The notes under the pieces: generated by a model
The model's input: the letters and a program-made list of their open reading frames with translations, nothing else
Told to the model about the DNA's origin: nothing
The model's database searches: none
Part shown: piece by piece, positions 11,402-22,212 of the stretch
Layout: every line of letters begins with the position of its first letter
How positions within the stretch are numbered: position 1 is the stretch's first letter
Translations under genes and position numbers: made by a program
Assembly: GCA_029204225.1 (NCBI GenBank)
Contig: CM055100.1
Location: 10,032,000-10,095,999 of the forward strand
DNA length: 64,000 nt
From: Diphasiastrum complanatum
Lineage: Eukaryota; Streptophyta; Lycopodiopsida; Lycopodiales; Lycopodiaceae
Direction of reading: 5' to 3'

Positions 11402-12906
11402 CTTAGAAATATCAACATCTTGTTGAAGGATGAACCACTCAAAATAAAACTTGGCATTGTACAATGTGTACCACCCACATCTGAATGAATCATTTTGCTG
11501 GGGTGACTGCAAAATAATTCAGCACACAAGAAATCAATTATGAAACAGAATGAATTAGATTGAAAATATTTCATTAGAATACTGATTTCAAAATGCTATT
11601 AAGAAAGACAGAGTTTACCTCCAAGCTGACGATCTGCCAGTCCACGGAATGGGAAACGTCTGTAGGAATATATTTACTTAGATATGGAATGTATATATCT
11701 ACATCCTTATGCGTATTTCTCATCGAATTCATCTTGAGACAAAAACATTTAATAATATTATTTACAGATCTCTTAATAGAGATCAAGTTTAAACTCCAGT
11801 GGTCACTACAAAATAAGATTGAAATTTCTTTAGTTGCAATTCTGAGAACTATTTTCATTGACAATGCCAATGTTAATGCATAAAACAACAAGAAGCATTT
11901 AGTATAACCTACTTCGTATGATAAGGTATGAGCAGATACTTTGTTGCTGGTGTGAATCCACTTGTCAGACATTGTGACAATGTGTCATTGTTCTCCTTGA
12001 AGCCCTGAAGCAGAAAGTTACTCTGCACCAGCAACTCATTTGATGAATCTCTTGCAATGTCATATTGCAAGAGTGTAAGCCCGGACTCTATCACAAGATC
12101 ACTGATAGAAGCCCGTCTGTCTTTGAGATCCAGGCAATCTAGAACTCTAAAATTAATACTAAAATCAAGTTCATCTAGTCTAAAACAAAAAGGAGTACCA
12201 ATTGTATCTATAGCTTCTCAAATTTAAGATAATCATCCGAATCTATATATTTATAAAAATTGGGAGAAGGAGGAGGAGGGGGATGTGTAGTATCTACAGC
12301 AATTATAGGAGTATCCAAAACAGAGGTAGCTATATTTACAGCATTATCAACAGTAGCATTATCTACAATGGATTCTGGGATAGGCTTCACAGAATTTGAA
12401 GGGTTAGGCTTCACTTTCTTAGGAGCACGCTTGGGGGCTGTCTGCTTCCTAGGACGCTTCGTAGGAAGATTAGTCCTATCTACAGGAGTTGGTCTAGGAG
12501 CAGCAGGCTGAGATACATGTAACTTACAGTACCTATCCCTCATTCTCATCAGAAGCTGAAAATTCTTGGGCATTATGGTAACCCTCTTGGTATGGATGGC
12601 AAGCAAAAAAGAATCCTCAAAAAAAAGACTAATATAATCTTCAGCAGCCTCCTAAAGGCATTGAAGAGCACTCGGTGTGAATCTAACGTGTTGTCTGAGA
12701 TAAGTTTTTGTCATGTTCCGGACAGCACGGTAGAATGGAGCTCTTGGGATCAACAGAGTTGTTGACCTCTGATACTTGCATATCTCAGAGAGCCACCTGC
12801 TGCGGTTGCGCATTCTAGGTCTAGCAGGTGGTGTGATGGCAACCGCAGGAGATGAGGATGAGCCAGGAGAGAAGAAGTCTCTCCTTGTCTACTTTCTCCT
12901 ATCCAT
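11402..12906 (-). pseudogene. Histone H3 (CenH3-like) fold joined to Ulp1/C48 protease
   Basis: The minus-strand ATG is at 12906. Codons 38-126 (about 12795-12529) align along their length with the H3 fold: the KYQRST..LI motif, the EAAEDY helix (CenH3-like; canonical H3 has EACEAY), FEDS, and IHTKRVTIMPKNFQL. Loop 1 is one residue longer than in H3. An unusual C-terminal basic tail follows (RPRKQTAPKRAPKK). In-frame stops are at codon 6 (12889-12891) and codon 85 (12652-12654, where H3 has Gln). A GA repeat at 12216-12219 shifts the frame into an Ulp1/C48 cysteine-protease domain. That domain has the catalytic His in DHW (11799-11801), Asn where Asp is expected (MNSM, 11727-11729), PQQ for the oxyanion Gln and Cys in RCGW (11477-11479). 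Introns 11912-11806 and 11618-11507 are GT-AG with matching phases. That this was one protein is inference. Confidence 0.75.
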
Positions 12907-13199
12907 GGGCGTGAAGGTTAGGATGAGAAGGGAGGGATGATAAAGAACTCGCAGAGGATCGCTATGTACGGACATAGTGTACGGTATATCGGACCTATGC
13001 GAGCCGAATATGAGAGAGAACAATTAGATTTGAGAAAAGACACACAAGTGCGATATGGGGTGACACGTAGGCAGACGTATCAGACTTGTGCACATGGAAG
13101 GTAGTAGGAGGAATTTTGATTGTGAAGGGTGCGTACAAATGCGATATGTGGAGCGAAAAAAAAATGAAAAAAGTTCATCGAAATTTGTGATTTTATATC

Positions 13200-13486
13200 A
13201 GGGTTCGCACATGCGAAAGAACGTCCTGTCACACATGTGAAAGCTGTACAAACAAATGCGAGAGCAACATGTGTCCCCTGTCACACTACACGTGTGGGAT
13301 TTGTACGATCAAATGCGAGAGCGACATGTGTTTATGAGCAATCGAATGAACACGCAACACGTGTCCAAGTGTCATTTCACACGTGTGCAGGTGTCATCTC
13401 ACACGTGTCTACAACTGTTGTCCAATTGAAAGTAGACACGTGTCCTAAGTCCGTTGACCACACGTGCAAAAGTTTAGTATAAATGA
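13200..13486 (-). promoter_or_regulatory. G-box/ABRE-rich region upstream of the histone-like gene
   Basis: Six ACACGTG-type motifs and several ACATGTG variants fall within 13260-13465, about 300-570 bases upstream of the minus-strand ATG at 12906. ACACGTGT is palindromic and is the core bound by plant bZIP and bHLH factors. A 30-base repeat (caaatgcgagagc.acatgtgt) is also present. A TATAAAT at about 13480 faces the plus strand. The role as promoter is inferred from position. Confidence 0.45.
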
Positions 13487-13499
13487 CACGAAAACCGAA

Positions 13500-14690
13500 T
13501 AGATAGCTTCCTTTGCTAATGATGTTGGCTTAGTATTCCAAGAAAAAACTATATGAAGATAGATGATCTTTTCTATTAATCTAACTTCTGCATGAAGAGT
13601 GCAAACATGCACATTTTTTTTAAGGGGATAGACACCACATGCTTCCAGTTTAGATCTGCATATTCTCTAGTAATTCCTATACTCCTAGTAACATCTTTTG
13701 CCATTTTCATGCAGTACAAACAAGGGTTTTTTGATGTAGCACCGTGAGAGACATTATACATACATTTCCATGTTTTCAAATCACCTGCTAAGTGCCATTC
13801 AACATTGAAGTCTCCAACTCCTGGAACATTGAGAAGTCCTTTATCCATATAGTCCTTGATGATCCTAGGATAAGATGTCCTTGAGAATATCCATGATAAT
13901 ATATCATGATCCTCTTTCAGCACCTGTCCAAAGAATGAATCAGACTTAGTTTATAATGAATTAATACTATTCAATGAATGTAATGTGATAATGAGGCTAG
14001 TTACCTGAAACACTGCCAACCAACCATATATCATTTTCTGACTGGACACTGAATCTGAAATTTTCTTGGTTCTCTGTTTGGGATAGAGCACCATTCATGA
14101 GAGTTATACTAACCCTTTCCATCTTCTGCCCTTTCACAATTTCTGACTCATCTAACTTAAGTACTATGATTATTATGCCATTCACCTTTTCATAGGTTAT
14201 ATCATAGAATGTGACGATGTATCTCAGCAAGTAATTTAGATCAACAAATAAATTGTTTGATGAATTATAGAATATCGATCTTCCATCAGTTTCATACACC
14301 TCCTCAATATGAGATGGAGTTCTAGTGATCTTATGCATATCTATGTTTAATGTATTCCTCTCTTTCTTCAAGTGATATGTCCTAGGGATTGGGACTTTTC
14401 TAATTTGAACTTGCTTAAAAGCTTCTCTAATTAGTTTAAATATTGTTGCATATGCTTCCCTACGAATCCCTGCAAAATCACAAGCACCCTGAACTATAGT
14501 CTTATCTAAAATATTGTGAATGTCCACCATCAAAGACTCTGCTATTTTACACTTTACATTTGAAATCCTATTGTTCATCATGATACGCTCAGTGGATTTG
14601 CAAGTCAATATTGTGCCCAATGACATTCCTAGTAAAGCATTGTCTTTAATATTCGGAGGAGCTACTAATGCAGATCCGCAAAAAAAATAG
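13500..14690 (-). pseudogene. Transposase-like protein, family not assigned
   Basis: Minus-strand frames 14690-13997 and 13923-13500. The first contains a block ending IIVLKLDESEIVKGQKMERV. The second has VEWHLAGDLKTWKC, then a Cys-rich NPCLYCMKM motif. After an A8 frameshift near 13615 comes a CTLHAEVRLIEKI motif. Acidic residues in LDE, AGDLK and HAEVR could form a DDE/D catalytic set, and AGDLK...PCxxC resembles a motif of uncharacterised eukaryotic transposase-like proteins. A splice donor (CAG/GTAAC near 14005) and acceptor (GGACAG near 13924) lie between the pieces, though the phases do not match exactly. Family assignment is tentative. Confidence 0.45.
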
Positions 14691-14764
14691 ATAGTTAACA
14701 GAATATCACCATAGCTGAAATTAAATCCAAATGTCATTGAAAAAATCAAAAAATTCAGAATATG

Positions 14765-15394
14765 TTTACTTGAATGCACGGATCCTTCTATTTTGATAAC
14801 CTCCTTTTGAAAGCGTTTGAATATCCTTGCAACTTTGTCGCTTTCGCTTCTTACTTTCAGCCTTCTTCTTTACCAAATCCACATCCTTCAGTATTATAAG
14901 TTTTTGATACGAATAGACTGTAAGACTGATTGCATTTGCTCTAGTTCTGATTTGATATTGATTGTTATCTTCTGTAATGATTCATTATTTTTTTTAAGTT
15001 GTTCATTTTCTTCCAACGTCTTTTGGAGATGACAATCTCTATTCTGGCAATAAGAGGATATCCAAATTAACTCACCTTCTAAAAAGTGAACTTTATTCAT
15101 ATAAAGTTGTTTTCCATGTTTTTGCAATCTTTCACAATATCCTAGTAATTCACTATGCCCATTGCATATCCATGTAACTAAATGAGTTATTGAAGAGAAT
15201 GTGGGATGTGTCAAAGTGCTTGGATCTTGTGGATATAATGTTCCATCTGTCCACAAATCCATGTTTTTCTTTCCTTCTGTCCTGTAACGAGAACGATCTT
15301 CAGCAGATATTTGAGCTCCTTTGCCTCCTCTTCTCTGCAAAGGTGCCAAATCAATAGGGATATCCACATGTAGATGATATAATGTCATCATCAA
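14765..15394 (-). pseudogene. Coiled-coil protein with nuclear localisation signal
   Basis: A minus-strand frame of 166 codons, not recognised by family. Its C-terminal third is a coiled coil (heptads through KTLEENEQLKKNNESLQK). After a one-base shift near 14900 another 50 codons follow with a strongly basic KKKAESKKRKRQ motif, which looks like a nuclear localisation signal. It ends at a possible donor near 14765. It lies just upstream of the transposase-like protein on the same strand and could be its first exon. Confidence 0.35.
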
Positions 15395-15881
15395 AAAAAT
15401 AATAGAGTAATCAGTTGCATCAAAGTACTATGACCAGATTCTATGAAGTAAAACAAAATACTCATCTTTGATTATATTATATACTATGTATGATCAATCC
15501 AATCTCCATGCTTGTATGATTGATTCAAATTTGGAAATGCCGCTCATTTTTTCATTCCAATAGGTAGTTGGCGCTCATATTTCTATTCTCGTGGAAGGAA
15601 TGCATATGTAAACATTTTGCAATTTTTCCTGATTCGAATTTGGGGATGGCGGTCATATTCTAGATCCAGTGAAAATATTGCCCTTTTTGTAACCAATGGA
15701 GGGAATATTTTTTGATTTAGTCAAGTCATACTACGAATGTTAACAGTTCTTAACTGTGACTATAGACATTGTGGTTAGATCATTGGAAGTTGGGGAGGCC
15801 TTGGGAGTGGTGTGGGCAAGCAAATAAACAATATTGTTTTATTTATTTTGATATTTTTGTATATCCTACATGGCATTCCTT
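15395..15881. other. Terminal non-coding part of the transposon-like cluster
   Basis: AT-rich, no gene. A stretch of about 37 bases (gattcaaatttggaaatgcc) near 15524 recurs with changes near 15631. It lies between the 34-base terminal sequence and the first reading frame of the cluster. Confidence 0.4.
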
Positions 15882-15915
15882 AAAGGGTCTTTTTGATATT
15901 GAGAACTCCTCTAAT
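15882..15915 (-). repeat. 34-base terminal inverted repeat candidate, copy 1
   Basis: The 34 bases are identical to 28171-28204. On the gag-sense (minus) strand this copy follows the N-terminal half of a Copia gag. The other copy, as its reverse complement in gag sense, precedes the C-terminal half. That is the arrangement expected of terminal inverted repeats of one insertion. The gag frame is continuous if the boundary is 5'-ATTAG, with no visible target duplication. Confidence 0.55.
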
Positions 15916-16219
15916 GGAGTACATAATCTTGTGCACTCTTCTCACTTCTCCTCATGCTTTGCAAAGTCTGATTTCTAAGCATGAGTACTCTTGAAGTGTT
16001 ACTAGATTCATAGATTGATTTTAAAGACTCCCAAGCCTCTTTAGCACTAGTACAAGCTGATACTTCTCTCAGCAAATCATTGCTCACATTCATCTTCACA
16101 CAATGAAGTGCAAGCCTAGATCTCTTCTTGTATCCAGCTAACTCTTGTGCACCTAGAGGTTCATCTTCATTTACAATCAAGAACTCATAAAGGTCTTGGA
16201 GCACCAAGATTGACTCCAT
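15916..16219 (-). pseudogene. Copia gag, N-terminal half
   Basis: Minus-strand gag of a Ty1/Copia element with ALHCVKMNVSND-, KEAWESLKSIYE- and LQSMRRSEKSAQDYV-type motifs of the gag self-association domain. It ends abruptly at the 34-base repeat. The next part of the same domain is found at 28205 on the plus strand. No stop breaks the remaining 100 codons. Confidence 0.8.
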
Positions 16220-17084
16220 CCTAACCTTTCAAATAGCATAATTTGTAGAATTCAATCCCTCACTAGATTCTAGAAGGTATGCTCCAGTAGATCCCATCTT
16301 ACTAGTGACTTCTACAAACAAGAAATAGATTTGAATGACTTGAAACTCACAAAGGTCTCACACTTGCAGTGTTTCATTTGATTTCTAATCCAACAAATGG
16401 ACTTATAATCATAGTTCTATCACTCCCTCACAAAGCTATAATGAAGATAAGATGAAGTGAAAACTACTTTCAAACAAATCTTGCCAAGAAATGGATTTGA
16501 TTGTCTCTAGAAACTCACTAAGGTCTCTCTCTTGTAGTGTTTCACACAAATTAGATTTCTAATCCAACAAATGGACTTATAATCTCAGTTCTAGCACTCC
16601 CTCACAAAGGTGGAATGAAGATAAGATGATGTGAAATCTACTTACAATCAAATCTTGCCAATTTTGGCTTTTTTTGGACCAAAAAATGACTTAATCTCTT
16701 TCACACTTTTTGATGTACTTTCAAGACCTTTAAAACAAGTTTATAGGACCTAATTTCAGCCTAGATTAATTAGATCTCATGACCCTAAGTCAAATCTAAT
16801 CAATGGCGCTCAATCTTGGTAGCTTATCCTAAGATTTCCACCAAAAATTACATCAAAACCTCACAAATTGAATATCTTTGGATCAAATGAATACCATGCA
16901 TTAAATGTAGGTTCAGAGGTGTACACACATGTGGACAGTATGGATTTGTACCCCCACCAAGTTTGGGATCAAATCTCCTCACCAAAATCAAGATTCTAGC
17001 TTGCCCTCTCAATACTAGTTTTTAGCACCAAAACCTGCTAAAAATGGATTTGCATTAGATCAATGGCTTATGCTCTTGTACTTG
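16220..17084 (-). other. Copia 5' leader with tandem duplication
   Basis: Untranslated leader between primer site and gag. Bases 16333-16491 and 16500-16660 are two imperfect copies of a 160-base unit (shared core tttctaatccaacaaatgga). No reading frame of note. Confidence 0.6.
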
Positions 17085-17096
17085 GCTCTGATACCA
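17085..17096 (-). other. Primer-binding site (tRNA-Met type)
   Basis: GCTCTGATACCA on the plus strand, that is TGGTATCAGAGC on the minus strand, two bases from the LTR end. Confidence 0.85.
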
Positions 17097-17098
17097 TT

Positions 17099-17782
17099 TG
17101 AAAGTACTGTACTTTAGGACCATAAAGGGATCTACAAAAGATCCACAAGAGTGATTGGATGCTTGCTTAACAATCTATCAAAAAACTAGACACACAAAAG
17201 TTGATCTAGATTGGCAATTTGACAAACAATAAGCATTAACAATATAAACCATTGATCAACATTGAAATCCGAGCCCACATGTGTGTACTACAGGCTGTAG
17301 TACGACCTTCAAGCTAAGAAACAAGTAGAAATTGATTTGGTTGCATTTGGATCACAAAAACTCAATGTACATAGTGAACTAGCTTGAGATTGCCAATGAG
17401 CTCCAAAAATATTCTATCTTCTCACTATGAGAGCTTGGAATACATAGCAAACTCGAGTTCCTTCTTGAAGTTAGGTGGATTTCCAGCATGTAATAAGGAA
17501 GTTAACTCACTCTTCTTGCCCTGAAATGAAACCCTAGTCTAGATCCTAGAGTTATGATTGGTAGGTAGCTAGTTGGTCAAATTTCCACCTTAAACTAAGG
17601 TGTAGGTCTTATAAAGTAGGGACGACCACCAAATAGACATGAACAACTCTCTTGACTTGAACTAACCTACATTAGGAGTGGGTTGCCACATGGCATATTG
17701 GCCTTACATGTGTGGAACCCAATTATACACAATATTTACAAAGTTCTACATGGCTAGATTTGACAACATAGGCAATTTTTCA
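17099..17782 (-). repeat. Copia 5' LTR (minus strand)
   Basis: On the minus strand it starts TGAAAAATTGCC at 17782 and ends AGTACTTTCA at 17099, giving matching TGAAA/TTTCA ends over 684 bases. The outer edge coincides with the start of the degenerate repeat block also found at 23.3 kb, which supports the boundary. Confidence 0.7.
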
Positions 17783-17784
17783 CA

Positions 17785-19060
17785 CCCTTGTCAATGAAAT
17801 TGACTCCTATGACATGAGATAATTAAAATTTGATCTTTTGGGATAGCTCACTTTTGGTGAATATCACTAAAGGTTTCTTGTAAAGTGATCAAATTCGAGA
17901 AATTTTGTGATCATGAAATAGATCAAACTTGATCCCCATCACTTGAGGTAGCTCAAATCTAATGTCTAACACAAGATCTTGGTCCTTGTCACTTGACATA
18001 GAAGATCGAGTGACTGAACTTGATCAATCTAAAATTTGGGACAATCAATTTTGGCCGCTTGTAGACAAGATAATTCCAATTTGACGTCAATCACCCATGA
18101 TGATCTTGGATTTCAAGGGTACCATTTTTGGGATGATCTTGGACTTTTACAACATTCCACTCTCTCCAATGTGCACTCTTTTGTCCATCACTATGTTTGT
18201 CTCTCAGGATATTGGTCCTATTAATATCATACAAAGACGAGTTGTACCTCATTGATAACCTATCGTCTTCGTGCTGGATATGACATAGCGTAGGTGACTC
18301 TTAATTTATGTTCCATTTTCCAATGGTAGGTGCTTTTTTTGGTCCTACTGTAGCATTCTTATCTATAGACCCCCTTTCTATTTTCACTTTCTACCTTATT
18401 CCTTCTTTTTGTGAAGTTAAATGTGGTTTACCCCTATCACACGAAATAACTCAAATTTGATTTCCATCATCATATGTAAGTCAATTTTGGACCTTATTAC
18501 TCAAGATTTTTCGTTGGGCGATTGAATTAGAGGAATCTCAACTTTAAGACATTTAAGTAGCTCAAATTTGATGTCTGTTTTCTCAACATGCTTTGACATT
18601 GATGCCTATGCTATGATTTTCTCCTTAACACTCGACATCATTGATGAAGGGATCAAACTTGGCTAGCCTCAAGCTTAGGACATGCATATTGCTTGAGTTT
18701 GATCCCTCATGGATGGAATTGGTGGTTGTCACTCAATATAGATAAAATATTGATGTTTATCACTCGAAAAAATTTGAATTTGATACCTACATGTGAGAAA
18801 CATCAAATCTGGTCCTCATCACTTGGCTTAGCTCGACGAGAGATCAAAATTGACTAATATCGAGTTTACTACAGTTAGATTAAATTTTTTTTATCGCTTA
18901 TCAATGGAATTCACCCCTATCATGCGATATAGCTCAAAATCATTGTCTATCACATGAGATATATCATATTGCTCTCATTGCTTGAGATTGTCCATTGAGT
19001 GATCAAGTTAGAGAAATTGTGAGTTTAGGAAATTCATGCCACTTTGTCAAATTGAGCTAA
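17785..19060 (+). repeat. Degenerate AT-rich repeat block, copy 1
   Basis: Built of irregular repeats of a 'atcacttgagatagctcaaatttgatg'-like unit. The ends match 23338-24170: 17785-18430 with 23338-24045, and 18940-19050 with 24053-24165. About 510 bases in the middle of this copy are missing from the other. No gene. Confidence 0.7.
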
Positions 19061-19425
19061 AATCACCGTTTCTCCATGGAATTTCATGATTGAACCCTCT
19101 ACAGACTTGGTATTAGTGGGGCGATCCTGCTCCAGGCCTCAGATCGTGCTCAAATTGATCCAAAAACAAAATTGATCTAGCAAAAGCCAGTTTGGGGAGG
19201 CACGGTCATAGAAAGAGAGGAGTGTGGAGCTCACGCGCGACGAACGGGACAACAGCTTGGTGTTTTGAAGTGTCCAACGGCTTCAAAAGTGTAGTTCGAT
19301 GCACCGATGCAAGGAAGTCTAAAAGATCATCTCCACAACGATCGACGGACATGATTAATTGCATCTGGACCACAAAACTGAAACCTATCGTTGGATTTAA
19401 CTGAAGTGGGCCCTGAAGAATTGAA
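19061..19425 (+). other. Copia family 3 leader remnant
   Basis: A degenerate primer-site-like TTGGTATTAGTG lies near 19110. No 5' LTR with matching sequence is seen, and the N-terminal gag is missing or unreadable here. Confidence 0.35.
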
Positions 19426-19881
19426 GTGAGTGGAATAGCATCAAGAGAAAGATTGCCAACCTTTGACGAGCTCACAGGAATCTTTATGCACGAAGAGCAA
19501 CGACGAGAAATGGTGAAAGCTAGACATCAAAATACTGACGATCAAGCACTTGCGACATGCCAAAAAGAAGGCAAGGGCAAGGGCAAGAAGAAGTCTAAAC
19601 AGCAATTTGCCAAGACTCGGGAATATGAGGGATCTTCTAGTAAGACCAAGAAGAAAGACAAGTGCTTCCATTGTGATAAAAAGGGCCATTGGAAGAGTGA
19701 ATGTCGCAAATTCCTAGTGGAACAAGGCAAGGGGAAACCAAAACAAGCAGACAACCTTGTCGATGAGGGTGAGATTGAAGACTCTAGCATCTTCATATCT
19801 GCATTGTCATCTAATCAAGATGATCAAGCATGGTATATTGACTCAGGAGCCACAAGACACATGACAGGTAACAAGAATTAG
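19426..19881 (+). pseudogene. Copia gag C-terminus and protease start
   Basis: The frame has a LPTFDELTGIFMHEEQR motif, a Lys-rich region, the CCHC knuckle CFHCDKKGHWKSEC (19663-19704), an acidic linker and the protease signature WYIDSGATRHMTG. It stops at TAG 19879-19881, where Copia proteases usually have Trp (TGG to TAG fits). The reading frame shifts soon after. Confidence 0.85.
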
Positions 19882-21200
19882 TTCAATAGCTTGAAAGTGT
19901 TGGATAATGGAATGTTGGTTTCACAAGCAAATGGTGAGGTGTGCAAGATCAAGGGGATAGCACCGTTTCAATCCAACTACCTGATGGCAAAAGCAGGATG
20001 ATCAGGGAGGTACTTTACCTACCAGGTTTGAAGAAAAATCTACTTTCTGTTGGAGTCATTACTGATCAAAAGTTGAAAGTAGAATTCGCCCATGATCGTA
20101 GCTTTGTGAAAGATGTGAACCAAAAGATCAAAGTTATTGAGCCCAATACAAAATTGTACAGGTTGAATGCTACAATCAAGGGGCAACATGGACTTGTATC
20201 TTCCACTCCATCGCAAACTAAGCTGTGGCATAAGAGGCTTGGTCACTTGAACCTGGGAAGCCTCAATTTGATGAGAAAATTGGAGATGGTAACAAGATTG
20301 CCTACCATAGAAGATCACTTGAAATCGATGTGCGAATCTTGCGTATATGGGAAGCAACATCGAGAGAAGCTCAATAAAGGGGGTGTTGCAAGAGCAAAGA
20401 ACATCCTGGATTTAATCCACACATATTTCTGCGGACCTATGAGGACCATGTCCTTAGGTAAAGCCTTCTATTTCATGACCTTTATTGATGATATGTCACG
20501 TAAGATGTGGATCTACTTCTTGAAGAAAAAATCAGATGCATTTGACAACTTCAAGAGCTTCAAAGCATTGGTCGAAAATCAGACAGGTAGGAAGATCAAA
20601 GTCCTAAGATTAGATAGTGGAGGTGAGTACAAGTCTAATGACTTCAATGATCTTTGTGATCAATGTGGGATTAAAAGACAATCTACCCAAGCTCATACTC
20701 TTGCTCTCAATGGTGTAGCTGAGCACAAGAATCGTACGATTGTGGAAAGTGCCAGATCTATGCTAGCTGAGATGAAACTACCAAAAGTTTTTTGGTCAGA
20801 AGCATGCAGTACGGCAGTCTATCTTCAAAATAGAAGTCCTACCATTGCCATACCAAAGATAACACTTGAGGAAGCATTCACGTAGAAGAAACCAAAGGTG
20901 AACCACTTGCAAATCTTTGGATGTAAGGCCTTTGTAAACGTTCCTAAGGAAGAGAGAAGTAAGCTTGATGTAAAAGCTATGAATTGCATATTCCTAGGAT
21001 ATGATGATCGTGTGAATGGCTATAGATGTTTTGATCCTGTGGAAGACAAAATCCATGTAAGTCGTGATGTTATCTTTGATGAATCCAAGATGTATGAAGA
21101 CGAGGATGCTGAGAAGATAGATACATCCAGTGAAAAAGATGGTATAGTGAGGATACCATCTGATGATGATCCATTCATTGACCTTCCAAGTGATGAAAAA
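19882..21200 (+). pseudogene. Copia GAG-pre-integrase and integrase
   Basis: The frame from 19941 gives the NLLSVG motif, the LWHKRLGHLN zinc-type motif, CESCVYGKQH and the integrase core FIDDMSRKMW ... RLDSGGEY ... GVAEHKNRT. The first catalytic Asp (HTD.CGP) reads HTYFCGP, so the DDE set is incomplete. TAG at 20883-20885 interrupts the C-terminal region, which continues in frame with HLQIFGCKAFV and FLGYDDRVNGYR. The enzyme inserts cDNA into the genome; this copy is inactive. Confidence 0.88.
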
Positions 21201-22212
21201 GAGGATACATCTCAAGATACTACTACTCAACCTCAAGAGACAGGTTGGAGAGGTAGGGACAAACCTTTTGATGCAAGAAGGATTGAAGTTGCAGGTGACA
21301 AATGCAAGGAGAAGGATGTACCATGGGATACATTTTTACCAGGAAGCCGATCACCTGACAAGAAGCTCCCTAAGTGGTTTGAGAGATTGTTGGAGAGCCG
21401 CGACATGGATGACTTTCTAGGATCATCTAGCCAGGGAGAGCTACGAAGATCAACAAGAGAGAAGACACAACCTGAAAGGTATGAAGCAAATTATGCTCTC
21501 CTATCTAGCATTATTCAAAGCAAAGAACCTTCGACTTATGGTGAAGCGAAGGATGATGACATTTGGGTCAAGGCCATGGGAGAGGAGATGGAGTCAATTG
21601 CTAAGCATAGCACATGGGACTTAGTAGAACCACCAGTTGGCAAGAAACCCATTGGTTACAAATGGGTATACAAGACTAAGTACCATGCAGATGGAAGTAT
21701 AGCAAAGCACAAGGCAAGATTGGTGATCAAAGGGTATGCACAAAGTAAAGGCATCGACTATGAGGAGACCTTTGCGCCGGTATGTAAGTGGAATACTCTA
21801 CGTCTACTTGTTGCTTTAGCTTCACATTTTGGCTGGCCTTTGCATCAGATGGATGTGAAATTTGTTTTCTAAATGGTGAGTTGGAAGAAGAGGTGTTCAT
21901 GGATCAACCTGAAGGCCTTGTAACAAAGGGACAAGAAAATAAAGTATGTCGCTTGAAGAAGCACTTTATGGTCTTAAACAGGCACCACGTGCATGGTATA
22001 GCAGGATTGATGCCTACTTTCGTTCAAAGGGGATGGTGAGAACACACTCTAATCCAAATCTATATGTCTTATGCTTTGATGGTATGGTTGCTTTGATTGG
22101 TCTTTATGTTGATGACTTGATTATTATGGGAAATAATCAAGAGATGATAGATATGATCAAGAAAGACCTCATGGAACAATTCAAGATGACAGATCTCAGC
22201 CTGATGCAATAG
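21201..22212 (+). pseudogene. Copia reverse transcriptase
   Basis: RT motifs in order: [67 protein letters not shown] and LYVDDLIIMG (YVDD at 22105-22116). Two frameshifts, near 21860 and 21955, break the domain. The catalytic Asp pair survives. Confidence 0.88.

Noticed and set aside
11593-11883. Plus-strand frame of 96 codons
   Set aside because: Opposite strand of the Ulp1-like exons and intron.
12260-12511. Plus-strand Gly/Val-rich frame of 83 codons
   Set aside because: Antisense shadow of the basic tail of the histone-like frame.
13924-14005. Precise intron between the two transposase-like frames
   Set aside because: Donor and acceptor are good but the phases give a stop, so the exact exon joint is left open.
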